Notes: generated by a model not told the origin, from the letters alone. Counted from the first letter of the stretch, positions 43,000 through 52,031 are shown. The stretch: DNA of 64,000 bases from Pararhodobacter sp. CCB-MM2 (GCF_001691415.1 NZ_LRRR01000007.1:62001-126000); one strand, 5' to 3'. Numbers and translations: made by a program.

Positions 43000-43941
43000 A
43001 TGGCCCTCAATGCGCAGACCCTTCTGACCCGCCTGACCACCCGCGCGCGGCTGCGCCACATGCAGGCCTTGGTGATGCTTGACGACCTGCGGTCGATGAC
43101 CCGCGCGGCACAGGCGATGGGCATGACGCAGCCGGCCATGACGCAGCTGGTGGCAGAGCTGGAGCAACTGCTGGAGGCGACCTTGTTCCTGCGCCATTCG
43201 CGCGGCGTCGACCCCACACCGGTGGCGCAGGATCTGCTGCCCGTGGCCCGCCGGATTCTGGGCGCAATGGAGGAGGGGGCCGAGGCCGTGGCGAACCGCA
43301 TCCGCCGCGATTCCGGTCCTCTTCGCGTGGCGGCAACGGTGGCGGGGGTAGGGGCGCTGCTGGACCGCGCCTTGCCCGATCTTGTGCGCCGTCACCCCGA
43401 CTTTCAGCTTCAGGTGGAGAGTGTCGTCGGGCAGGCGCTCGCCGCGTCCTTCAACGACGATGACACCGACGTGGTGCTCTGCCGCAAACAGCGCGCCGTG
43501 CCCGAGGGCTGGGTATTCGAGGAATGCTGCCCCGACGCCGCGGTCATCGTCGCTGGCGCGCGCCATCCGCTGGCCGGAAGGGCACAAGTCACCGCGGCCG
43601 ATCTGGGGCAATGCGCTTGGTTGCAGAACCACGTGGCCAGCATTGCCCGCCACGCTCTCGATGATCTACGTGAGCGTCATGGATGGGACAATATTCAGGA
43701 AATACACGTTATTTCTCGCATCCCCGAGCTGGTTTGGTCCATGTTCCGGGATGGCACTCTGGTCGGCTTGCTGCCCCGCAGCGTGGCCCGTCCGAGGCTG
43801 GCCGACGGCAGTCTGATCGAGCTGCCCTTCGATACCGAAAGCCAGATGGAACCCGTCGGTTTCTATTGGCGGCCCGAGGGGGCGACGCCGTCCATGCGCC
43901 TCCTCGCGCAGGCGCTGATGGCGCTGCGCGAGGAGGGCTGA
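43000..43941 (+). CDS. LysR-family regulator of the two-receptor TctABC operon
   Basis: The 313-residue protein has the LysR helix-turn-helix (DDLRSMTRAAQAMGMTQPAMTQLVAEL) and an effector domain. It is divergent from the operon starting at 42899 over a 100-base gap that contains TTGACA (42939-42944) and TTCCGGAA (42954-42961) as candidate elements. It therefore probably controls that operon. It ends four bases before the convergent aldehyde dehydrogenase gene. Confidence 0.9.
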   Translation: MALNAQTLLTRLTTRARLRHMQALVMLDDLRSMTRAAQAMGMTQPAMTQLVAELEQLLEATLFLRHSRGVDPTPVAQDLLPVARRILGAMEEGAEAVANRIRRDSGPLRVAATVAGVGALLDRALPDLVRRHPDFQLQVESVVGQALAASFNDDDTDVVLCRKQRAVPEGWVFEECCPDAAVIVAGARHPLAGRAQVTAADLGQCAWLQNHVASIARHALDDLRERHGWDNIQEIHVISRIPELVWSMFRDGTLVGLLPRSVARPRLADGSLIELPFDTESQMEPVGFYWRPEGATPSMRLLAQALMALREEG

Positions 43942-43945
43942 AGCC

Positions 43946-45460
43946 TCACGCCAGGTCGGCGGGGAGCAGGGCTTCGGGCAGGTTCTGGTAGCAGACCGGC
44001 CGCAAGAAACGGCGGATCGACAGGGTGCCGACCGAGGTCGCGCCGAAATTGGTTGAGGCCGGGTAGGGCCCGCCGTGCACCATGGTGTCGCAGACCTCGA
44101 CGCCGGTGGGGAAGCCGTTGGCCAGAAGCCGGCCGGCCTTGCGTTCCAGCACCGGCATCAGCTGACGGGCCAGCGCGGTGTCGCCCTCATCGAGATGCAG
44201 GGTGCAGGTCAATTGCCCCTCCAGCGCGCGGGCGATCTCACGCATCTGATCGGCGTCGCGGGCGCGGACGATCACACCCAGCGGGCCGAAGACTTCCTCG
44301 CCCAGTTCGTGGTTCGCCAGCCAATCATCGCCCGAGACTTCGTACAGATACGGCGTCGCGTTGCGCAGGTCGCAGACCGAGGTCAGCACCTCGCGCACGC
44401 CCACCGAGCCCCGCACGCGGTCGCGCCCCTTGCGATAAGCATCGGCTATGCCATCCGTCAGCATGACCTGTGGCCCGACAGCCCCCAGCGCGGCGCTGGC
44501 GGTGGCGGCGAACGCCTCGGCCTCGGGGCCGTCGATCACCACGGCGATGCCGGGATTGGTGCAGAACTGGCCCGCGCCCATGCTGAGGCTTCCGGCCCAA
44601 CCCTGCGCCAGTGCCGCCCCCCGCGCCGCCATGGCCGAGGGCAGCAGGAACATCGGGTTGACCGAGCCCAATTCGCCGAAGAACGGGATCGGATCAGGCC
44701 GGCGTGCGCAGAGGTCAAACAGCGCGCGACCGCCGCCGAGCGAGCCGGTGAAGCCGACCGCCCGGATGCGCGGGTCTTGGACCAAGGCCTCGCCCACGTC
44801 GCGCTTGCCACCTTGGACGAGGCTGAAGATGCCCGCGTCCATGCCCTGCGCCGCGATAGCCTCGGCGATGGCTTCGGCGACGATCTCGCCGGTGCCGGGA
44901 TGGGCGGAATGGCCCTTCACGACGACCGGGCAGCCTGCCGCCAACGCCGCTGCCGTGTCCCCACCAGCGACCGAGAAGGCCAGCGGGAAGTTCGACGCGC
45001 CGAACACCGCGACCGGGCCGATCGGGCGCTGCATCATCCGCAGCTCGGGGCGCGGGGCGGGTTTGCGATCGGGCAGGGCCGCGTCGAAGCGGCGGTCGAG
45101 GTAATCGCCCTTCAGGATATGCTCGGCGAAGAGGCGCAGCTGGCCGGTGGTACGGCCGCGCTCGCCCTCAAGACGGGCGGCGGGCAGGCCGGACTCCTGA
45201 CAGCCGATCTCGGTGATCTGCGGGCCACGGGCCTCGATGGCGTCGGCGATGGCGTGCAGCAGGGCCGCCCGCTCCGCGCGTGAGGAGTAGCCGAAGGTCC
45301 AGAAGGCGCGCTCGGCGGCCTCGCAGGCTTGGGCGACCAGCGCGGGGTTGCCGGTCGAGAAGCTGTGAGAGGGGCCGGACGAGGGCGAGGATTGCCACTT
45401 CGGCTCGGTCGCGACGCGCTCACCGGCGATCAGATGCTGGCCGTGGGGTTGATAGCTCAT
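43946..45460 (-). CDS. Alpha-ketoglutaric semialdehyde dehydrogenase (NADP aldehyde dehydrogenase)
   Basis: The 504-residue aldehyde dehydrogenase has catalytic Cys300 (GAGQFCTNPG), Glu263 (FGELGSVNP) and Asn157 (FGASNFPLAF). The GASNFPLAFS and GELGSVNP blocks are typical of the 2,5-dioxovalerate/KGSA dehydrogenases that end the L-arabinose, xylose and glucarate non-phosphorylating pathways. With the dehydratases upstream in the operon, it would produce alpha-ketoglutarate. The ATG at 45460 overlaps the RraA-like gene end by four bases. Confidence 0.9.
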   Translation of the reverse strand: MSYQPHGQHLIAGERVATEPKWQSSPSSGPSHSFSTGNPALVAQACEAAERAFWTFGYSSRAERAALLHAIADAIEARGPQITEIGCQESGLPAARLEGERGRTTGQLRLFAEHILKGDYLDRRFDAALPDRKPAPRPELRMMQRPIGPVAVFGASNFPLAFSVAGGDTAAALAAGCPVVVKGHSAHPGTGEIVAEAIAEAIAAQGMDAGIFSLVQGGKRDVGEALVQDPRIRAVGFTGSLGGGRALFDLCARRPDPIPFFGELGSVNPMFLLPSAMAARGAALAQGWAGSLSMGAGQFCTNPGIAVVIDGPEAEAFAATASAALGAVGPQVMLTDGIADAYRKGRDRVRGSVGVREVLTSVCDLRNATPYLYEVSGDDWLANHELGEEVFGPLGVIVRARDADQMREIARALEGQLTCTLHLDEGDTALARQLMPVLERKAGRLLANGFPTGVEVCDTMVHGGPYPASTNFGATSVGTLSIRRFLRPVCYQNLPEALLPADLA

Positions 45461-46182
45461 CGGCCGGTCCTTTCGCGCCACGCCTGATACTTGGCGAGGT
45501 TCTCTTCCTTGGTGGCGGGGTAGAGGCCGATCACGCCGGCGCCTTCGTTGAGCTGCTCCAGCACGAAATCTTCAAACGATTCCATGCCGGTGCATTCGTC
45601 CGCGATCTCATCGGCAAGATGCGCGGGGATCACCATCACGCCATCGTTGTCGCCCAGAAGGACGTCGCCCGGGAACACTGCAGCGTCGCCGCAAGCGATC
45701 GGGCCATTGATCTCGATGGCTTCGTGCAGGGTCAGGTTCGTCGGTGCCGAAGGGCCCGCGCAATAGGAGGGCATGTCCAGCGCGCCGATGCCGGTCACGT
45801 CGCGGAAGCCGCCGTCCGACACCACGCCCGCAGCGCCCCGCAGCGCCAGCCGGGTGATGAGGATCGAGCCTGCGGTCGCTGCGCGGGCGTCCTTGCGGGC
45901 GTCCATCACCAGAACCCAGCCCGGCGGGCAGGTCTCGATGGCGACGCGCTGCTTGTGCTCGGGGTCGCGGAAGATGGTGATCGGGTTGCGGTCCTCGCGC
46001 GCGGGGATGTAGCGCAGGGTGAAGGCCTGGCCGACCATCGTCGGCTTGCCGGGCTGAACCGGGCGCGCGCCCTGGATGAACTGGTTGCGCAGGCCGCGCT
46101 TGTAGAGCGCCGTCGCGACCGAGGCGGTGGAGACCTTCCTCAGTTTCTCGCGCGTGGCGTCGGAGAGAATGTATTCGGTCAT
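45457..46182 (-). CDS. RraA-like family protein in sugar-acid operon
   Basis: The 241-residue protein is of the RraA/dimethylmenaquinone-methyltransferase-like fold, with the central GAAGVVSDGGFRDVTGIGAL and LGDNDGVMVIP blocks. Longer members of this fold include HMG/CHA-type aldolases, and the Asp-Arg pair for metal/pyruvate binding is present (SDGGFRD). In this operon it is more likely a metabolic enzyme (aldolase, or keto-acid decarboxylase-like) than an RNase E inhibitor. It is coupled to the aldehyde dehydrogenase and lies eight bases after the synthase-like gene. Confidence 0.85.
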   Translation of the reverse strand: MTEYILSDATREKLRKVSTASVATALYKRGLRNQFIQGARPVQPGKPTMVGQAFTLRYIPAREDRNPITIFRDPEHKQRVAIETCPPGWVLVMDARKDARAATAGSILITRLALRGAAGVVSDGGFRDVTGIGALDMPSYCAGPSAPTNLTLHEAIEINGPIACGDAAVFPGDVLLGDNDGVMVIPAHLADEIADECTGMESFEDFVLEQLNEGAGVIGLYPATKEENLAKYQAWRERTGR

Positions 46183-46190
46183 AATCTGCC

Positions 46191-47090
46191 TCAGATCAGT
46201 CGGTTATCAGTCAGGAACCCGGCCATGCGGGCGCTTTGGTCGGCGGTCAGCGGCCAGGCCGAGGGGGCGCGGGTCGGGCCGCAATCGAGCCCTTGGGCGA
46301 TCAGCGCGGATTTCACGCCGGTGACGTTGGTGCCGCCCATTTCCTCGGCCCGGATGTCCTCGAACACGCGCATGTCGGCGATGAGGGCGTTGGCCTTGGC
46401 GTAGTCGCCGGCCTCGAGCGCGGCGTGGATCGCCAGCGAGCGTTCCGGCCAGACATTGATCAGGCCCGAGGTGAAGCCCCGCGCGCCGACCGCGTAGAAC
46501 GAGGGCGCCCAGACCTCGGCCAGACCGCCGACCCAGACGATCGACGGATCACAGGCCGCCTTGGCCTCGGCCAGTTTCATCGGGTTGGTCGTCGCCCATT
46601 TCACGCCCTTGACGCCCGGCAGGGCGCAGAGAGCGGCGATGTTCTTGGTGCCGATCGCGTCGTTGCGCAGATAGAGCATCATCGGCAGCCCGCCCGAGGC
46701 ATCCGACACCGCGTTCAGGTAGTCGAGGATGCCGCGCGGGCTGACGAAGGGATCGGGCGGCTGGTGGATCATCAGCGCAGCGGCCCCGGCCTCGGCCGAG
46801 GCTTTCGCCAGACGCTGGGCATCGCGCAGTCCGCGCCCAACCCCGGCCAACAGGGGCGCGCGGCCGGCGACCAGCGCAGCGACTTCCTGCACCATGGTGA
46901 CGGCCTCGTCGGTCGTCAGCGCGTAGAACTCGCCAGTGTTGCCGTTGACGACGGGCATGTGCAGCCCGGCCCCCAGCGCGCGGTCGAGGATCGGGGCGAG
47001 GCGGGCAGGGGCCACGTCGCCTTTCTCGTCGAACGGGGTGACGAGGATTCCGGAAATGCCGGTCAGGGCTTGGTCGAGGGTCAGACTCAT
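46191..47090 (-). CDS. DHDPS-family 2-keto-3-deoxy-sugar-acid dehydratase
   Basis: The 299-residue protein is a dihydrodipicolinate synthase/NAL-family aldolase or dehydratase. The likely Schiff-base lysine is Lys164 in VKGVKWAT, and a Tyr near residue 140 (MLYLRND) fits the family. Beside an L-arabonate-type dehydratase and KGSA dehydrogenase it is best read as 2-keto-3-deoxy-L-arabinonate (or xylonate/glucarate-type) dehydratase. Its ATG shares a base with the IlvD/Edd stop (TGATG). Confidence 0.87.
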   Translation of the reverse strand: MSLTLDQALTGISGILVTPFDEKGDVAPARLAPILDRALGAGLHMPVVNGNTGEFYALTTDEAVTMVQEVAALVAGRAPLLAGVGRGLRDAQRLAKASAEAGAAALMIHQPPDPFVSPRGILDYLNAVSDASGGLPMMLYLRNDAIGTKNIAALCALPGVKGVKWATTNPMKLAEAKAACDPSIVWVGGLAEVWAPSFYAVGARGFTSGLINVWPERSLAIHAALEAGDYAKANALIADMRVFEDIRAEEMGGTNVTGVKSALIAQGLDCGPTRAPSAWPLTADQSARMAGFLTDNRLI

Positions 47091-48832
47091 CAGTAGATAT
47101 CCGGTTCGCCGGCGGCTTTGCCGAAGCCGCGCTCAAGGAAGTCGAAGTCGCAGCCCTTGTCGGCCTGCGTCACGTGTTTGGAGAACATCCAGCCCCAGCC
47201 GCGTTCGAACTTGGGCTCGGGCGCGCGCCAGGCGGCGGCGCGGGCTTTCAGCTCGTCCTCAGGGACCAGCATGTCGAGGCGCCGCGCAGCAAGGTCGAGG
47301 CGGATGATGTCGCCGTTCTTCAACAGCGCCAGCGGCCCGCCGATGTAGCTTTCGGGCGCGACGTGGAGGACGCAGGCGCCGTACGAAGTGCCCGACATCC
47401 GCGCGTCGGAAATGCGCAGCATGTCGCGATGGCCCTGCTTGATCAGGGCCTTGGGGATCGGCAGCATGCCCCATTCCGGGAAGCCGGGACCGCCCAGCGG
47501 GCCTGCATTGCGCAGGACCATGACGTGTTCCGGGGTGACCTCGGCATTCTCGTCATCGACGAATTTCTTCATCTCGGGATAGCTGTCGAACACCAGCGCC
47601 GGGCCTTCGTGCACATGGTACTTCGGGTCGCAGGCGGCGGGCTTGATGACTGCGCCGTCAGGGCAAAGGTTGCCGCGCAGAACGGCGAGCGAGCCCTCCT
47701 TGTAGACCGGGTTCGACAGCGGGCGGATGACGTCGTCGTTGAAGACCTTCGCGCCTTCGAGATTCTCGCCCATCGACTTGCCGGTGACGGTGAGAGCGCT
47801 GAGATCCAGCCGCTCCTTGATCTGCGCCATCAGCGCGCGCAGGCCGCCGGCGTAGAAGAAGTCCTCCATCAGATAGTCCTTGCCCGAGGGGCGGACGTTG
47901 GCGATGAGCGGCGTGACCCGGCCGAGGGCATCGAGATCGTCGAGCGTCAGGTTGACGCCGGCGCGGCGGGCCATGGCGATCAGGTGGACGACGGCGTTGG
48001 TCGAACAGCCGGTGGCCATGGCGACGATCGCGGCATTCTTCACGGCGCCTTCGGTGACAATCAGGTCGGGGGTCAGATCCTCCCAGACCATGTCGACGAT
48101 GCGGCGGCCGCAATCGGCGGCCATGCGCTGGTGGCCACTGTCCACCGCCGGCACCGAGGACGCGCCGGGCAGCGTGAGGCCCATCGCATCGGCGATCGCC
48201 GTCATGGTCGAGGCCGTGCCCATCGTCATGCAGACGCCCGGCGAACGGGCGATGCCACCCTGCAGGCCCTGCCATTCCGCGTCCGAGATGTTGCCCGCGC
48301 GGCGCTCGTCCCAGTATTTCCACGCGTCCGAGCCCGAGCCCAGCTTCTGGCCCGCATAATTCCCGCGCAGCATCGGCCCGGCGGGCAGGTAGATCATCGG
48401 CACGCCCGCGGTGATCGCGCCCATCACCAGACCCGGCGTGGTCTTGTCGCAGCCGCCCATCAGCACCACGCCATCCAGCGGGTGCGAGCGGATGTTCTCC
48501 TCGGCCTCCATCGCCAGCATGTTGCGGTACAGCATCGAGGTCGGCTTGGTGAAACTCTCGTCAACCGACAGCGAGGGCAGCTCCACCGGGAAGCCGCCCG
48601 CCGCCAGCACACCGCGTTTCACATCCTGCGCGCGCTCGCGGAAATGGGCGTGGCACGAGTTCAGCTCGGACCAGGTGTTGAGAATGCCGATGATCGGTTT
48701 CCCCATGAAATCGGCTTCGGAATAGCCCAGCTGCATCATCCGCGAGCGGTGACCGAAGCTGCGCAGGTCGTCGGGTGCGAACCACCGGGCAGAGCGCAGT
48801 TGCGCAGGCGATTTGCGGGGTCTTGCAGTCAT
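47090..48832 (-). CDS. IlvD/Edd-family sugar-acid dehydratase (L-arabonate dehydratase type)
   Basis: The 580-residue protein has the iron-sulfur cysteines of the family at Cys60 (NSCH), Cys128 (GGCDKTTPG) and Cys201 (GVCMTMG). These match [2Fe-2S] sugar-acid dehydratases such as L-arabonate and D-xylonate dehydratase more than dihydroxyacid dehydratase. It catalyses the first step of the pathway visible here. The ATG at 48832 has AGGAGG upstream, and the 16-bp operator sits 24 bases before the start. No sugar dehydrogenase or lactonase is in the window. Confidence 0.9.
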   Translation of the reverse strand: MTARPRKSPAQLRSARWFAPDDLRSFGHRSRMMQLGYSEADFMGKPIIGILNTWSELNSCHAHFRERAQDVKRGVLAAGGFPVELPSLSVDESFTKPTSMLYRNMLAMEAEENIRSHPLDGVVLMGGCDKTTPGLVMGAITAGVPMIYLPAGPMLRGNYAGQKLGSGSDAWKYWDERRAGNISDAEWQGLQGGIARSPGVCMTMGTASTMTAIADAMGLTLPGASSVPAVDSGHQRMAADCGRRIVDMVWEDLTPDLIVTEGAVKNAAIVAMATGCSTNAVVHLIAMARRAGVNLTLDDLDALGRVTPLIANVRPSGKDYLMEDFFYAGGLRALMAQIKERLDLSALTVTGKSMGENLEGAKVFNDDVIRPLSNPVYKEGSLAVLRGNLCPDGAVIKPAACDPKYHVHEGPALVFDSYPEMKKFVDDENAEVTPEHVMVLRNAGPLGGPGFPEWGMLPIPKALIKQGHRDMLRISDARMSGTSYGACVLHVAPESYIGGPLALLKNGDIIRLDLAARRLDMLVPEDELKARAAAWRAPEPKFERGWGWMFSKHVTQADKGCDFDFLERGFGKAAGEPDIY

Positions 48833-48855
48833 GGGGATCCTCCTCGATCCCAAGT

Positions 48856-48871
48856 ATGTATGCGCATACAT
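48856..48871. promoter_or_regulatory. LacI-family operator, perfect 16-bp palindrome
   Basis: ATGTATGCGCATACAT (48856-48871) is exactly self-complementary with the central CG typical of LacI-family sites. It lies just upstream of the dehydratase gene and in the gap to the divergent LacI gene. A weaker related stretch occurs at about 48924-48939. The LacI protein at 49055 is the obvious binder. Confidence 0.75.
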
Positions 48872-49054
48872 TCGAACCTGTCAACGCCCGAAAATGCCCT
48901 GCCATTGCTGCGATAAATTGATCAAATACGCACATATCCCTGCAATACCTGGAGTGTTTGCGAAAACATCAAGGCCGAATTTCTCAGCGCATGAAACCGC
49001 AATCATCACGAATCGGGATTGCCTTCGCGACCAATCGCCGGAAAGAATGCCGCC

Positions 49055-50089
49055 ATGAGCCAGAGCGACGACCCCACCCCGATTTCCCGCAAGCGCAACC
49101 CGCGCGGCGTGACGATGGAGGCCGTGGGGCGCATGGCCGGGGTCAGTCAGGTGACCGTCTCGCGCGCGCTGTCGGACCCGTCGAAAGTCTCGCCCGAGAC
49201 GATGGCGCGAATCCGCGAGGCAATTGCCGTCACGGGCTTCGTGCCCAACGCGCTGGCCGGAGCATTGGCGTCGCGCAAGAGCATGATGGTCTCGGCGCTG
49301 GTGCCGTCGATCACCAATATCGTCTACGCCAGCATGCTCGCGCCGTTCAGCGAGGAGCTGAAAAGCCGGGGCTACCAGATCCTGCTGTCGGAAACCGGCT
49401 TTGACCCGGAGGAAGAGGCGGCGACCGTTGAGGCCCACCTGTCGCGCCGGCCGGACGCCATCCTGCTGACCGGCGTGCACCATGCCCCGCGCACCCGCCG
49501 CATGTTGCTGGGTGCCGACGTCCCGGTGGTCGAGGTCTGGGACATGACCGAGACGCCTATCGACCTGTGCGTCGGCTTCTCGCATGCGGCCTCGGGCCGG
49601 GCGGTGGCGGATTTCGCGCGCGAGGCGGGCTATCGCCGCGCCGCCGGCATCTGCGCAGGCGACGAGCGCGCGCAGCGCCGCCTCGCCGCCTTTGCAGAGA
49701 GTTTCGGCCAGAGCAGCGGCACCGAGGTGCCGGTAGCGCGCACCACCCGCGGCAATCTCGCCGCCGGCCGGGCGCTGTTGGCGGAGCTGATCGACGAGAG
49801 GGGCTTCACCGGCGGGCTGGTCGCCTGCAGCTCGGACGTGCTGGCGCAGGGCGTGTTGATCGAGGCCGCGGCGAGGGGCCTCTCGGTGCCCGGCGATCTG
49901 GCGGTCGTGGGCTTCGGCGATCAGGAATTGGCCGCGGCGGTGGAGCCGGGCCTGACCACCATTCGCGTCAACCGCGAGGCCCTTGGCCGGGCGGCCGCAC
50001 AGGCGTTGCTGGCGCGGATCGACGGCGGCAACCCGTCGCAAGACCTGATCGATGTCGGGTTCACACTGATCCGTCGGGCCTCGGCCTGA
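49055..50089 (+). CDS. LacI-family transcriptional repressor of the sugar-acid operon
   Basis: The 344-residue protein has an N-terminal LacI helix-turn-helix (MEAVGRMAGVSQVTVSRALS) and hinge, then a sugar-binding-type effector domain. The ATG at 49055 is used; a 12-codon longer frame is possible but starts at a non-ATG codon. It is divergent from the dehydratase operon and probably represses it at the 16-bp palindrome until a sugar acid binds. The small DUF3237 gene follows 14 bases later. Confidence 0.9.
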   Translation: MSQSDDPTPISRKRNPRGVTMEAVGRMAGVSQVTVSRALSDPSKVSPETMARIREAIAVTGFVPNALAGALASRKSMMVSALVPSITNIVYASMLAPFSEELKSRGYQILLSETGFDPEEEAATVEAHLSRRPDAILLTGVHHAPRTRRMLLGADVPVVEVWDMTETPIDLCVGFSHAASGRAVADFAREAGYRRAAGICAGDERAQRRLAAFAESFGQSSGTEVPVARTTRGNLAAGRALLAELIDERGFTGGLVACSSDVLAQGVLIEAAARGLSVPGDLAVVGFGDQELAAAVEPGLTTIRVNREALGRAAAQALLARIDGGNPSQDLIDVGFTLIRRASA

Positions 50090-50103
50090 CGCAAGGAGAT
50101 TGC

Positions 50104-50607
50104 ATGCTAACTGACGCTCAAGCCACGGAAGTCCTGTCTGAATTCCCGCCTGAAACCCTCGGCGCCGAGCTGTTGTGGGAGGCGGTCGTCGACATCGCCG
50201 ACCGTGAGGATCTGGGGATGGGTCCGCGCGGCGCGCGGGGTATCGTTCCGATCCTCGGCGGTTCGTTCCGGGGTGGTCCGGGCATGGGCGCGGATCAGGC
50301 GGAGTTCCATGGCGGCATCGAACCCGGCGGCGCGGACCGGCAATTGCTGCGTCCTGACGGCGCCAAGGAACTCGATGCCTTCTACGAGATGCGGGTCGCG
50401 GATGGCACGCTGCTGACGATCCGCAACCGCGTGATTATCGACGAAACGGTGGACGGCCCCCGCTATGCCCTGTCGCGGATCGAGGTCACCGCCCCGCAAG
50501 GCCGCTGGGACTGGCTAAACCGCCGGCTGATCGTGGGCACGCTGCAAGGGCTGCGCCCGCGTCATCCGGCGGTCCTGATCCGGGGATGGGTGCTGAAGTC
50601 GCTCTGA
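50104..50607 (+). CDS. DUF3237-family protein
   Basis: The 167-residue protein matches the DUF3237 pattern: FRGGPGMGADQAEFHGGIEPGGADRQLLRPDG and a late WLNRRLIVG. The family forms a small beta-barrel and is often found near catabolic genes, but has no assigned reaction. AAGGAGATTGC precedes the ATG. It is co-oriented with the LacI gene and likely co-transcribed. Confidence 0.85.
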   Translation: MLTDAQATEVLSEFPPETLGAELLWEAVVDIADREDLGMGPRGARGIVPILGGSFRGGPGMGADQAEFHGGIEPGGADRQLLRPDGAKELDAFYEMRVADGTLLTIRNRVIIDETVDGPRYALSRIEVTAPQGRWDWLNRRLIVGTLQGLRPRHPAVLIRGWVLKSL

Positions 50608-50619
50608 CCCCGTGACCCG

Positions 50620-51513
50620 TCACACCAGACGGATCACGGTGCCCCAATCGTCCTGATGCTCGGCCTGCGGGCCGGGCGTCGCGCGACGCAGCTCGACGAA
50701 GTCGAGGCCCGTGCGCCCCTCACCCCGGCGCCCGACACCCTGGCTCTGCCATTCGTTCACCGCGATATGGTGGTGGTAGCCGCCGGTGGACAGGAAGACC
50801 GCGCCGTCGCGCTGGCGCACCGGATCGAAGCCCATCGTGTCGACCCACCAACGCCCGGCCTGCGCGGCATCGCCGACCTTCAGATGGACATGGCCGACCA
50901 TCGTGCCCGACGGCGCACCGGTCCAGGGCAGGGGCATGCCACCCACGCTGTCCATGATCGCCGGCACATCAAGCCGGGTGGAACCCATGGCGACCTGCCC
51001 GTCTTCCCAATGCCAGCTGTCCTGCGGGGTGTCGGCATAGATCTCGATCCCGTTGCCCTCAGGGTCCGAGAGGTAGATCGCCTCGCTGACCCCGTGGTTC
51101 GAGGCCCCGTCGACCGGCAACCGGTTCATCGAGGCCATTCCGATCCACCGCGCCAGATCCGCGCGCGTGGGCAGCAGGAAGGCGGTGTGATAGAGCCCGG
51201 CCTCTCGGGGCGGCGCGATGGCGAGGTCGTCTTGCTGGGTCAGGGCCAGCAGCCGCTCGCCGCCCGCGCCCAGCCAGATGGTGGCGCCGTCGCGCTCGAT
51301 CTCGGCAAGGCCGACGGCGTCTTGGTAGTAGCGGCTCATGCGTTCGGCATCGAGGACCTTCAGCCCGACAGTGCCGACATGGATCGGCGCCTGCCGGGGC
51401 AGGGTGTTGGCTTGGGACATGCGGGGGGCCTCCGTTTGGGCGTGGGCCATCGCGGGCACCATTCCGGCCAACGTAAAGCCTGCCGAGGAGGCAAGGAAGT
51501 GACGTCGTTGCAT
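50620..51513 (-). CDS. Tat-exported VOC-family (glyoxalase/extradiol dioxygenase-like) protein
   Basis: The 297-residue protein starts with a twin-arginine signal (MQRRHFLASSAG, then MAHAQ near residue 26). Two VOC modules follow, about residues 45-165 (VGTVGLKV, SDPEGNGIEIY) and 175-285 (GHVHLKVGD, STGGYHHHIAVNE). The second holds the His-rich metal site seen in CatE-like proteins. Cytosolic relatives usually begin near the internal Met in PRMSQANT, so the signal looks added. A Tat route implies folding with metal before export. The DoxX gene is 62 bases upstream on the same strand. Confidence 0.82.
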   Translation of the reverse strand: MQRRHFLASSAGFTLAGMVPAMAHAQTEAPRMSQANTLPRQAPIHVGTVGLKVLDAERMSRYYQDAVGLAEIERDGATIWLGAGGERLLALTQQDDLAIAPPREAGLYHTAFLLPTRADLARWIGMASMNRLPVDGASNHGVSEAIYLSDPEGNGIEIYADTPQDSWHWEDGQVAMGSTRLDVPAIMDSVGGMPLPWTGAPSGTMVGHVHLKVGDAAQAGRWWVDTMGFDPVRQRDGAVFLSTGGYHHHIAVNEWQSQGVGRRGEGRTGLDFVELRRATPGPQAEHQDDWGTVIRLV

Positions 51514-51533
51514 CGTCTGAATTCCCGATAGGG

Positions 51534-51568
51534 GGCGAGGGGGCACGGGTGTGCCGGCCCGCCTCGCC
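51534..51568 (-). terminator. Hairpin between doxX and VOC genes
   Basis: Outer arms GGCGAGG (51534-51540) and CCTCGCC (51562-51568) enclose an inner stem GGCAC/GTGCC. It forms a two-part hairpin just after the DoxX stop on the minus strand. It may lower read-through into the VOC gene. Confidence 0.5.
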
Positions 51569-51575
51569 ATTCCGG

Positions 51576-52031
51576 TCAAAGGTTGCGCGGCAGCAGCAGG
51601 CGGTCAAGGGACAGCCGGCCCCCGCCCACACCGACGAAGAACAGGGTGACGGCCGACCAGATCAGCGACAGCTCGGCTCCGCCATAGCCTTGGCCCAGCT
51701 GAACCCAGTGGAAATAGACGGTGACCAGCAGGATCACCGTGCAGCCCGCGGCGGCAAGGCGGGTCAGCAGGCCCAGAACCAGCAGCAGGCCGCCACCGAA
51801 TTCGGTCACGGCCAGCGCCACGGCCCAGAAGGCGGCGGGCTGGAAGCCGATGCCGGCGACCATGTCGACCGTGCCCAGCGGGTTCGAGATTTTGGGCCAG
51901 CCATGCACCATGAGGGCCGTGCCGCAGATCACCCGCAGCCAGGTGAATGCCAGCGGGATCAGCAGGTCATACAGGGCGCCAAGCGTCGGGAAGACCAGCG
52001 GGCGGCCGGTCGTGAAGGTAGAGGTTTTCAT
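51576..52031 (-). CDS. DoxX-family membrane protein
   Basis: The 151-residue membrane protein has four helices and DoxX-type motifs (ALMVHGWPKI, EFGGGLLLVLGLLTRLAA). DoxX proteins are small membrane subunits linked to thiosulfate:quinone oxidoreductase or redox homeostasis, but most are uncharacterised. Between it and the upstream Cys-rich gene lies a hairpin (52080-52097). Its link to the exported VOC protein is positional only. Confidence 0.85.
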   Translation of the reverse strand: MKTSTFTTGRPLVFPTLGALYDLLIPLAFTWLRVICGTALMVHGWPKISNPLGTVDMVAGIGFQPAAFWAVALAVTEFGGGLLLVLGLLTRLAAAGCTVILLVTVYFHWVQLGQGYGGAELSLIWSAVTLFFVGVGGGRLSLDRLLLPRNL

